The notes beneath the pieces were generated by a model. It was not told where the DNA came from. It saw only the letters and a program-made list of their open reading frames with translations, and ran no database searches. From positions 1-8,060 of the forward strand of contig CANEWV010000062.1 of NCBI GenBank assembly GCA_947442905.1: 8,060 bases of DNA. The letters run 5' to 3'. Shown here one piece after another: positions 1 to 6,480 of the stretch; the stretch's first letter is position 1, and every line of letters begins with the position of its first letter. A program made the position numbers and the translations under genes. Origin of the DNA: Chitinophagaceae bacterium. Lineage in GTDB: Bacteria > Bacteroidota > Bacteroidia > Chitinophagales > Chitinophagaceae.

Positions 1-1591
1 CATTTTCTTCGTCGTAGAGAGCAGTAGTAATATCTTTTGCAATTTGATTGGTGACACCTGTGGCGTGGTTGTATACAAAATATTTTTTTGCAGGCTCGTC
101 GTAATACAAAAGTAAATTACCAGACACACTAGGCTGAACGTTACCTGATTTTAAATTGGCTTTAATAAGTTTTGAAGACCCGTCTAATGGATTAATAGTA
201 TATACATCATTGATGGTAAAGCCCTGCCACTGAGATGCAATTCTTTTTCCTTCATCGGTGGCAGCATAAAATACAGCACCGTCACCCTCATTTGTTTGTA
301 CCACATTTCTAAATGTAGAAGACCCAAGAGGTACAACAGTATTGGTAGCAAAATCAAATCTAGCTGTGTATGCTCTTCTCAATTCTGTTTCTAAAGATCT
401 TAACTGCATAGGCATAATTTGATCATCGTTGTAATGCCAAACATCTACGCTTACACGGTCAAACTCAGGTAAACTAGTATCTTTTAAAGGCAACAAAGGA
501 GCGGTTCCAAAAAATAGTTGCGCACCCGATTTACTAAAACTAACCGCTTGGTTGTCACTAATGATATGACCTGCAGGAACACCTTTAGAAGTTTTGGTCG
601 CAATAGCTACTGCAGAATCTTTACCATCCGCGTAATAATACAATTGATAAAATTTACGCACCGCTTTTGCAGCACTATCTCTTTCTGCTACAAATGCAAG
701 TTGTTTACCTGCTTCGTCTAGTCTGAATAATTTGGCGTCATTAAATTTAGTAAGAATGGTAGAAGCTTTCATGCTAGACAAATCCACTTTAACAATGGTT
801 GCCGCAGAACCAGCCACTCCATTTTTTTTGGTTTTTTTAAGTACCAGTGTGGTTCCTTTTTTATTAAAATAAAAATCACTTACTAATGGATATTTGGTTT
901 CGGCACCTGAATTTAAATTCATTAACACCAGCGTTGTTCCTTCCTCTACATTTTCTTCTGCTGCTTTAGCGGGCATTGCAGGAGTTTGTAAAACAGACAT
1001 TCCTTTTTGAGCGGCATTTGTAGCTTTTAAACGAATGCTATCTGCGGCACGCACCAAACTATCTGCCATCGCAAACAAAGATTTAATTTTAGCTGCAGAA
1101 TCAAGTGCTGCTTTTGTTTTTGGCACTTCAGGCAGTTCTTTATCCAATAAATAAGCCATCCATCCACCTGCATCATCTGGTAGTTTAAATGATTTAAGAC
1201 GAGCTATTTTAGTAACGTTTTTATCGCCAAGTTTCACAACACCTAAACTATCTTTTGGCATTTCATCGGGTCTCTTCTTTTTAATTTTAGCATCACGTGT
1301 TTGCGCAAAGTTTGGCTTGATACGAAAAATAGCATACTTACTATCCTCAGATAATACAACGCCAACCCCTCTTGGAATAACTAACTTATAGTCACCTTGT
1401 AAAGACTGTAGTACAAGTACACCATCTCCCTCTTGAGGGTTAATAGCAAATGCAACATATTTACCGTCATTACTAATGGCACGATCAGCAAAAGATTGCC
1501 AATTGTCATAGACCGTGTGGTCTAGCGGCTTTTTTTGAGCCTGAACAGCAACAGTTATTACGAGTAACAATAAGATAGAGAGGTAACGCAT
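1..1591 (-). CDS. S9 family peptidase (prolyl oligopeptidase/DPP-IV-like), N-terminal part, 3' end outside window
   Basis: The frame is open from an ATG at 1591 to the left edge, giving 530 residues with no stop, so the C-terminus is missing. Residues 1-18 are a signal peptide (MRY, then a Leu/Val/Ile-rich core) with likely cleavage at VQA|QKK, so the protein should act in the periplasm or outside the cell. The mature start (KKPLDHTVYDNWQS) and a later SVDVWHYND stretch near residue 381 resemble the beta-propeller domain of long Bacteroidota S9 serine peptidases, which gate access to the active site. The Ser-Asp-His triad domain of this family follows the propeller and would lie outside the window, so activity cannot be judged. 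Residues about 151-217 form an Ala/Lys/Asp/Ser-rich, probably helical insertion between propeller strands. The gene is divergent from the sulfatase operon and is probably functionally separate. Family call is by resemblance; the physiological substrate is unknown. Confidence 0.85.
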   Translation of the reverse strand, partial: MRYLSILLLLVITVAVQAQKKPLDHTVYDNWQSFADRAISNDGKYVAFAINPQEGDGVLVLQSLQGDYKLVIPRGVGVVLSEDSKYAIFRIKPNFAQTRDAKIKKKRPDEMPKDSLGVVKLGDKNVTKIARLKSFKLPDDAGGWMAYLLDKELPEVPKTKAALDSAAKIKSLFAMADSLVRAADSIRLKATNAAQKGMSVLQTPAMPAKAAEENVEEGTTLVLMNLNSGAETKYPLVSDFYFNKKGTTLVLKKTKKNGVAGSAATIVKVDLSSMKASTILTKFNDAKLFRLDEAGKQLAFVAERDSAAKAVRKFYQLYYYADGKDSAVAIATKTSKGVPAGHIISDNQAVSFSKSGAQLFFGTAPLLPLKDTSLPEFDRVSVDVWHYNDDQIMPMQLRSLETELRRAYTARFDFATNTVVPLGSSTFRNVVQTNEGDGAVFYAATDEGKRIASQWQGFTINDVYTINPLDGSSKLIKANLKSGNVQPSVSGNLLLYYDEPAKKYFVYNHATGVTNQIAKDITTALYDEEN

Positions 1592-1773
1592 AAAAAAGCA
1601 TTAAATAGTTTCAAATAGAATAGCAATTTAATACGTGAATGAGCACAAATGCATAATTGCCAATAGGCGTATTCTACATTTTATACCCATAAATGAACAA
1701 AAAGAGGGTTCATCGGTAAAAAGCAAAAGATAGACCCCTATTTTTCTTTAACTTTCTTGTACAAACCATTTCT
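1592..1773. promoter_or_regulatory. Divergent intergenic region between the S9 peptidase and sulfatase operon
   Basis: This 182-bp AT-rich stretch must carry the start signals for both the minus-strand peptidase and the plus-strand operon. Matches to the Bacteroidota -7 box (TAnnTTTG) are imperfect. On the plus strand they are TATTTTTC at 1739-1746 and TAACTTTC at 1749-1756, each one base off. On the minus strand it is TCTATTTG, read 1619 to 1612, also one base off; a TTTG at 1649-1646 lies upstream of it, but its 26-nt spacer is longer than the usual roughly 19. No Shine-Dalgarno sequence precedes either ATG, which is normal for this phylum. No small ORF or RNA gene was recognised. The exact promoters are unproven. 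Confidence 0.45.
1693..1713. repeat. Short inverted repeat, possible operator
   Basis: ATGAAC at 1693-1698 is followed nine bases later by its reverse complement GTTCAT at 1708-1713. It lies 61 bp before the first gene of the sulfatase operon and upstream of the candidate -7 boxes, a position compatible with an activator or repressor site. Arms of 6 bp arise easily by chance in AT-rich DNA and no regulator is encoded nearby, so the role is speculative. Confidence 0.2.
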
Positions 1774-2610
1774 ATGAAAAAAGTAATAGGCTCTTTAGCC
1801 CTTGTAATCGTTGTTTTTGTGAGCGCAAGTGCTCAAAAAGCAACCGTGCAAAAACTATGGACTACCGATACCATTTTAAAAGTACCAGAATCGGTACTAG
1901 TGGATGACAAAGAAAACTGCATTTGGGTTTCCAATATTGATGGCGCATCTAATGGTAAAGATGGCAAAGGAAGTATTAGCAAATTATCAAAAACAGGCAC
2001 GCCCATTAATTTAGAATGGATTACCGGATTAAATGCTCCAAAAGGCATGGCCAAATTTAAGCAAGAACTCTATGTAGCAGATTTAACAGAACTGGTAGTC
2101 ATTGATATTAAAAAAGCAAAAATTATAAAAAGAGTTCCGATAGAAGGATCTGTTTTTTTAAATGATGTTACTGTAAATAATAAAGGTGCTGTATTTGTAT
2201 CGGATAGCAGAACCGGAAAAGTGCACCGTTATGAAAACAACACGACTACCATAGAAGTTGAAAACCTGCAAGGGCCCAATGGTCTTTTAAGCATCGAAGA
2301 CCAACTCCTTATTTTAGATAGAGGATCATTATTATCTGTAACACCTGGTGGTGCCATTTCTAAGATAATGGACGGCATGGATCCAAGCACCGATGGAATC
2401 GAAAGAGTAGCGCCCAATCAGTACCTAGTTAGTTGCTGGAATGGCATAGTGTATTATATAGTAGCTGGCGCGCAAAAAGTAACTTTATTTGATACGAGAT
2501 CAGAAAAAATTAACAGCGCAGACATTGGCTACGACGCAAAAAAGAAAATTATTTACGTACCTACTTTTTTAAAAAACAATGTGGTAGCGTATCAATTAGA
2601 AATTCAATAA
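1774..2610 (+). CDS. Secreted SMP-30/gluconolactonase-like beta-propeller protein
   Basis: This 278-residue protein starts with a signal peptide (MKKVIGSLALVIVVFVSASA, cleavage before Gln21), so it is exported. The rest shows short repeated beta-blade patterns ending in forms such as LYVAD, VFVSDS and IYVP, as in six-bladed SMP-30/lactonase/NHL-type propellers. Positions that bind the divalent metal or substrate in SMP-30 enzymes appear to be kept: Glu39 in PES, Asn130 in LND, Asn169 in PNG and Asp207 in TDG. Family enzymes hydrolyse sugar lactones or related esters, so a lactonase is plausible, but many such propellers have no known substrate. It is the first gene of a three-gene run, 12 bp ahead of a sulfatase, which suggests a shared role in processing an external carbohydrate or sulfate ester. 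The ATG is chosen because it gives an immediate, complete signal peptide. Fold call fairly sure; reaction uncertain. Confidence 0.75.
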   Translation: MKKVIGSLALVIVVFVSASAQKATVQKLWTTDTILKVPESVLVDDKENCIWVSNIDGASNGKDGKGSISKLSKTGTPINLEWITGLNAPKGMAKFKQELYVADLTELVVIDIKKAKIIKRVPIEGSVFLNDVTVNNKGAVFVSDSRTGKVHRYENNTTTIEVENLQGPNGLLSIEDQLLILDRGSLLSVTPGGAISKIMDGMDPSTDGIERVAPNQYLVSCWNGIVYYIVAGAQKVTLFDTRSEKINSADIGYDAKKKIIYVPTFLKNNVVAYQLEIQ

Positions 2611-2622
2611 GTAAAGAGCAGC

Positions 2623-4077
2623 ATGCGATTTAAATACATATTTAGTGTAATGGTATTGGGATTTTTTTGCGCGGCCACGGCCGCGCAAAAATCCCAAGTG
2701 CAGCGGGCAAAAAATGTACTCATCATCTATTCTGACGATCAAAGTTTTGCCACCATACATGCACTGGGCAACAAGCAAATCAAAACACCAAACCTAGATA
2801 AACTAGTAGCGAAAGGCCTCACTTTTACGCAGGCCCATGTAATGGGCGGACACCAAGGTGCCGTATGTATTCCAAGCCGCGTAATGCTATTAACGGGCAG
2901 GTATGTTAACAGGCTCCCTGGCGATGGTGGTAAAATTCCGGATAGCTTAACCGGGCTACCAGAAGTATTACAACAAAAAGGCTACACGACTTTTCATACT
3001 GGTAAATGGCATTCTGATAAAGCTTCACATCACCGTTTTTTTAATAATGGCGGTCATATATTTTTTGGAGGCATGCACTTCGAAAACAATGGTGGCCAGT
3101 TTCATCCAACGGTAAATAATTTTGACCCTACTGGTGTATACGATCCAAAAAATAGTTGGAAGAGCGATACGTTTAGTACCGAACTTTATGCGGGTACTGC
3201 TATTCAATTTTTGAAAAGTAAAAAAGCAAAAGAGCAGCCGTTTTTTTGCTATGTAGCACTCACCTCTCCACACGATCCACGAACCCCTCCCACCAAATAC
3301 GACGCTTGGTACAATCCAGACACCATAAATCTTCCACCTAATTTTTTACCGAACCATCCTTTTGATAATGGTGATTTAGCAGTTAGAGATGAAATGTTAT
3401 TACCGCATCCCCGAACGCCGGAGGCTGTTAAAAAAGAAATTGCGCATTACTATGGCATGGTATCTGAACTAGATGCACAGTTAGGTCAGATTCTTGCGAC
3501 CCTTGACGCGTCGGGTCTAGCAAATGAAACACTGATTGTTTTTGCAGGCGACAATGGACTAGCTGTTGGACAGCACGGGTTATTAGGTAAACAAAATTTA
3601 TACGAACATAGTATTAGGGTACCACTTATCATGGCAGGGCCTGGCATACCTGTCAACAAAAAAAATAATGGATTTACTTATTTGAGTGATATCAACCCCA
3701 CTATTTACGAATACCTGAGTATCCAAAAACCAAGTAGTGTAGAGGCAGTTAGTTTAATGCCAGCAATTAAAAACCCGGGAGCAAATATCAGAACACAAAT
3801 CTATAATGTGTACGGACATTGGAGCAGGAGCATTAAAACCTCAGATGGCTTTAAACTCATTGTTTACAATGTTAAGGGCGTTCTTACCACACAGTTATTT
3901 GATTTACATAAAGACCCATTCGAAACCAATAATTTGGCAGCAAACCCTGGCATGCAAGAAAAAATTGCAAGTATGCGCGCTGCCCTAAAAAAAGAAATGC
4001 TTGAAAAGCATGATAATTTAAATATTGATTTACCAGACTGGGGCCGACAACCCAACCAAAAAAGTTTTGGTAGCTAA
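2623..4077 (+). CDS. Secreted arylsulfatase-type (S1 family) sulfatase, first of two
   Basis: The 484-residue product belongs to the alkaline-phosphatase-like S1 sulfatases, which hydrolyse sulfate esters. Residues 1-21 are a signal peptide (cleavage about ATAA|QKS); Cys16 is not in a lipobox, so a soluble periplasmic or secreted enzyme is expected. Catalytic features are all present: metal ligands Asp38-Asp39 in YSDDQ; the signature CIPSR at 82-86, where Cys82 would become formylglycine; GKWH at 127-130 with Lys128; SPHDPR around His217; GDNG with Asp310-Asn311; and Lys323 in GKQNLYEHS. A smaller C-terminal domain with LFDLHKDPFETNNL (about 425-438) follows. Length is normal. Activation would need a radical SAM anaerobic sulfatase-maturing enzyme, which must be encoded elsewhere. 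The substrate cannot be read from sequence. It sits between the propeller gene (12 bp) and the second sulfatase (11 bp). Codons 12-25 lie inside a strong RNA hairpin. Confidence 0.92.
   Translation: MRFKYIFSVMVLGFFCAATAAQKSQVQRAKNVLIIYSDDQSFATIHALGNKQIKTPNLDKLVAKGLTFTQAHVMGGHQGAVCIPSRVMLLTGRYVNRLPGDGGKIPDSLTGLPEVLQQKGYTTFHTGKWHSDKASHHRFFNNGGHIFFGGMHFENNGGQFHPTVNNFDPTGVYDPKNSWKSDTFSTELYAGTAIQFLKSKKAKEQPFFCYVALTSPHDPRTPPTKYDAWYNPDTINLPPNFLPNHPFDNGDLAVRDEMLLPHPRTPEAVKKEIAHYYGMVSELDAQLGQILATLDASGLANETLIVFAGDNGLAVGQHGLLGKQNLYEHSIRVPLIMAGPGIPVNKKNNGFTYLSDINPTIYEYLSIQKPSSVEAVSLMPAIKNPGANIRTQIYNVYGHWSRSIKTSDGFKLIVYNVKGVLTTQLFDLHKDPFETNNLAANPGMQEKIASMRAALKKEMLEKHDNLNIDLPDWGRQPNQKSFGS
2656..2697 (+). 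repeat. Strong inverted repeat (RNA hairpin) in sulfatase signal-peptide codons
   Basis: The left arm TTGGGA + TTTTTTT + GCGCGGCC (2656-2676) and the right arm GGCCGCGC + AAAAA + TCCCAA (2679-2697) are complementary over 19 bp. Only two of the seven Ts are unpaired, and the centre is AC. In RNA the last pair would open to give a CACG tetraloop. The 8-bp core is entirely G/C while the surroundings are AT-rich. The element stays in frame and encodes residues 12-25, the end of the signal peptide and the first mature residues. The U-run precedes the stem and A residues follow it, so it is not a standard intrinsic terminator on either strand. It begins 34 nt after the start codon, where stable structure can slow early elongation or change mRNA decay; that role is inferred. 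Confidence 0.85.
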
Positions 4078-4088
4078 TACTATATTCT

Positions 4089-5681
4089 ATGAAAAAACAA
4101 TTTGGATTTTTATTTGCTGCAATACTTGTTTGCAGCACTTTATTACAAGCTCAAAAAAGCAGCACTAAGCCACCCAATATTATTGTCATTTTTTCGGACG
4201 ATCATACCCAGCAAACCATCAGTGCATATGGCAAAAGCCTGATGCAAACACCCAATATAGACCGTATTGCTAAAGAAGGTATGATTGCAAAAAATGCATT
4301 TGTAACCAACTCTATTTGCGCTCCCAGCAGGGCTGTTTTATTAACCGGAAAATACAACCACATCAATGGTTTAAAAGACAATGGACCGCGCAGGTTTTTT
4401 GACGGTAACCAGCAGCAGGTTCAAAAATTACTCAAACAAAAAGAATATCAAACTGCCTGGATTGGCAAATGGCATTTGCAAACACTTCCATCGGGTTTTG
4501 ACTTTTTTAGAATACTTCCTGACCAGGGCCAGTACTTTCAACCGAACTTTATTAATATGCCTAACGATACTGCGTCGTACAAGGGCTATACCACTAATTT
4601 AATTACCGAATTTTCTACGAACTGGTTAGATAAAAGAGATACCAGCAAACCTTTCTTTTTAGTAGTGGGTGAAAAAGCTACACACCGTAACTGGATGCCT
4701 GACGTAGAAGACCTTGGCGCATTTGACAATATTGATTTTCCATATCCAGCCAACTTTAATGACAGTTATAATGGTCGTGAAGCAGCGCGCCTTCAAGACA
4801 TGACTGTTGATAAAACCATGGTTTTACAAGACGACTTAAAAATTAATGTAAACTGGGATAAAGTAGGTCCTGGCATGTTTGCTAGACTCGACCCTACACA
4901 AAAAGCAGCATACAAAAAATATTACACTGAAATTTCCAAACAGTACGAAGCCGTAAAAAATGATAGTGCCGCACTTCTCAAATTTAAATTTGAAAGATAC
5001 CTCAAAGATTATCTGGCTACCGCAAAATCATTAGATAGAGGTATTGGAAAAATACTGGACTATTTAGCGGCTAATCAATTAGACGAGAACACAGTTGTTA
5101 TTTATGCTTCTGATCAGGGCTTTTACATGGGCGAACACGGTTGGTTTGACAAAAGATTTATGTACGAAGAAAGTTTAAGAACTCCTTTTGTAATGCGCTA
5201 CCCAGGTCAAATTAAACCTGGTACAACGCTACAAGAAATGATTGTCAATATTGATTTTGCTCCCACTATTTTAAATATTGCTGGCATTCAAACGCCTTCA
5301 GATATGCAAGGGAAAAGCTTTTTACCACTAGTAGCAAAAGGAAGCACAGCTGCTAAAAAATCTTTTGCTGCAACATGGCGTAGTTCTATGTACTATCACT
5401 ATTACGAGTATCCACAACCGCACCATGTAGCGCCACACTTTGGGGTGCGTACCACCAGGTATAAACTTATACGCTTTTATGGACCGCACAACAATTGGGA
5501 ATTGTTTGATTTGCAAAAAGACCCTACAGAAATGAAGAACCTCATCAATGATCCTACATATGCAACTACCATTGTGTCGCTCAAAAAGGAATTAAAAGAT
5601 TTGATGGAACACTATCAAGACTTTGAGGCTCTTACCACTTGGAAAACCACCGAAACAACAATACAAGAAATGCCTAAATAA
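4089..5681 (+). CDS. Secreted S1 sulfatase, N-acetylglucosamine-6-sulfatase-like (mucin-desulfating type)
   Basis: This is a 530-residue exported S1 sulfatase. Its signal peptide ends at LLQA|QKS (after residue 21); Cys15 follows Val, so there is no lipobox. Active-site elements: Asp37-Asp38 in FSDDH; CAPSR at 77-81 with Cys77 as the formylglycine precursor; GKWH at 126-129; His199 in KATHRNW; SDQG with Asp342-Gln343 in place of the usual Asp-Asn; and Lys355 in FDKRFMYEES. The C-terminal part carries YYHYYEYP (435-442), HHVAPH and GVRTTRYKLIRFY, followed by ELFDLQKDPTEMKNL. That combination resembles the mucin-desulfating/heparan GlcNAc-6-O-sulfatase group of Bacteroidota (SulfAtlas S1_11 from memory), so removal of 6-sulfate from GlcNAc is the best guess. 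It follows the first sulfatase by 11 bp with a dissimilar sequence, implying a second linkage specificity. Its last 67 bp overlap the convergent permease gene. Sulfatase call very sure; specificity moderate. Confidence 0.92.
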   Translation: MKKQFGFLFAAILVCSTLLQAQKSSTKPPNIIVIFSDDHTQQTISAYGKSLMQTPNIDRIAKEGMIAKNAFVTNSICAPSRAVLLTGKYNHINGLKDNGPRRFFDGNQQQVQKLLKQKEYQTAWIGKWHLQTLPSGFDFFRILPDQGQYFQPNFINMPNDTASYKGYTTNLITEFSTNWLDKRDTSKPFFLVVGEKATHRNWMPDVEDLGAFDNIDFPYPANFNDSYNGREAARLQDMTVDKTMVLQDDLKINVNWDKVGPGMFARLDPTQKAAYKKYYTEISKQYEAVKNDSAALLKFKFERYLKDYLATAKSLDRGIGKILDYLAANQLDENTVVIYASDQGFYMGEHGWFDKRFMYEESLRTPFVMRYPGQIKPGTTLQEMIVNIDFAPTILNIAGIQTPSDMQGKSFLPLVAKGSTAAKKSFAATWRSSMYYHYYEYPQPHHVAPHFGVRTTRYKLIRFYGPHNNWELFDLQKDPTEMKNLINDPTYATTIVSLKKELKDLMEHYQDFEALTTWKTTETTIQEMPK

Positions 5682-6478
5682 AAACTAGGTCCTAATTGTT
5701 TGTTTTCTTGGTACACCAAAAAAGCAAGTAAGATCCCATAAACCGGTTCTAAATTAAGCGTTAGGTTTTGTGTAAATGCAGATACTTTTTTAAGTGCTTG
5801 CAGTATTAAATCCATGGCTACAACGGTACACAGCCAACTTAAAATTAAAAGCCATCCTATATCAGATAAGCTAGGAAACACTTTAGCTACATTAAAATAA
5901 TTCAGGTAAAATGGCATGAGCAGGGTTAACAAAAAAAGCCCGCCCGTTAATTCATATACCATCATCATTTGTGCAGGCTGCTTATCCACTTCTTTTTTAT
6001 TCAGTACCGAAAAAATAGAAGCCAGTACCGCAGACACAATACCTAGCCCAATACCAAGCCTATAACGCGCATCAAATTTGAATATTAAAATAATACCCAG
6101 TAAACTGAGTGCGCCAAGCGCAACTTCGGGCCACTTGATTTTTACTTTTAAAATAATAGGTTCTAATAAGGCGGTAAATATGCCAGCTCCTGCTACACAA
6201 ACAAGTCCAATCGACACATTGGCCATTTTTATACTTCCATAAAAAAATACCCAGTGCATAGCAATGAGCATACCAATGCCAAATAATTTTTTCAATTGTG
6301 CAAAAGGCAAGTTTTGCCATTTTTTGCTGAGTACTAATATTGCGAGTAAGGTAACTACGGTAATGGCCATGCGGTACCAAACCAATAAGCCCTCATTTAA
6401 CTCAATGAGTACGCCTAGTATGCCGGTAAAGCCGGCCAAAAAAACAGATGCATGAAGTTGAAGTAAGGCTTTTCTCAC
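5615..6478 (-). CDS. EamA/DMT-superfamily permease
   Basis: This 287-residue inner-membrane protein has about ten hydrophobic segments in two homologous halves (about residues 6-133 and 141-281), as in drug/metabolite transporters of the EamA family. Each half has the typical late LEP motif: ALLEPII near 103-109 and LNLEPVYGILLAF near 241-253, the latter the hallmark of the second EamA repeat. An Arg follows the hydrophobic stretch after residue 30 (WYR at 34-36). Family members export amino acids, metabolites or drugs; the substrate here cannot be told. The likely start is a GTG (6478-6476), two bases after the TAA of the upstream glycosyltransferase; no in-frame ATG is placed where it would keep the first helix, so translational coupling is likely. 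The 3' end (TGA at 5617-5615) lies inside the convergent sulfatase gene. Confidence 0.88.
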   Translation of the reverse strand: MRKALLQLHASVFLAGFTGILGVLIELNEGLLVWYRMAITVVTLLAILVLSKKWQNLPFAQLKKLFGIGMLIAMHWVFFYGSIKMANVSIGLVCVAGAGIFTALLEPIILKVKIKWPEVALGALSLLGIILIFKFDARYRLGIGLGIVSAVLASIFSVLNKKEVDKQPAQMMMVYELTGGLFLLTLLMPFYLNYFNVAKVFPSLSDIGWLLILSWLCTVVAMDLILQALKKVSAFTQNLTLNLEPVYGILLAFLVYQENKQLGPSFYLGISCIVVSVVFQVVRASKS

Positions 6479-6480
6479 AG

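Noticed and set aside
518..721. 67-residue plus-strand ORF
   Set aside because: It lies wholly inside and antisense to the S9 peptidase frame, which has clear family sequence; no recognisable protein features.
2662..2697. Intrinsic terminator at the GC-rich hairpin
   Set aside because: The T-run is on the 5' side and A residues follow the stem, so neither strand gives a stem followed by a U-tract; it also lies inside an intact gene.
4128..4136. Lipoprotein signal at Cys15 of the second sulfatase
   Set aside because: The residue before Cys is Val rather than Gly/Ala/Ser, and a good signal peptidase I site (LLQA|Q) follows; the same logic rejects Cys16 of the first sulfatase.
3884..4138. 84-residue minus-strand ORF spanning the junction of the two sulfatases
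   Set aside because: It is antisense to two well-supported coding regions, with composition typical of chance ORFs.
5200..5223. Inverted repeat CCAGGT/ACCTGG in the second sulfatase
   Set aside because: Arms of only 6 bp inside codons for a conserved PGQIKPGT turn; probably chance.
6072..6380. 102-residue minus-strand ORF
   Set aside because: It is a shifted-frame shadow of the EamA permease, rich in Cys/Trp/His and without family resemblance.
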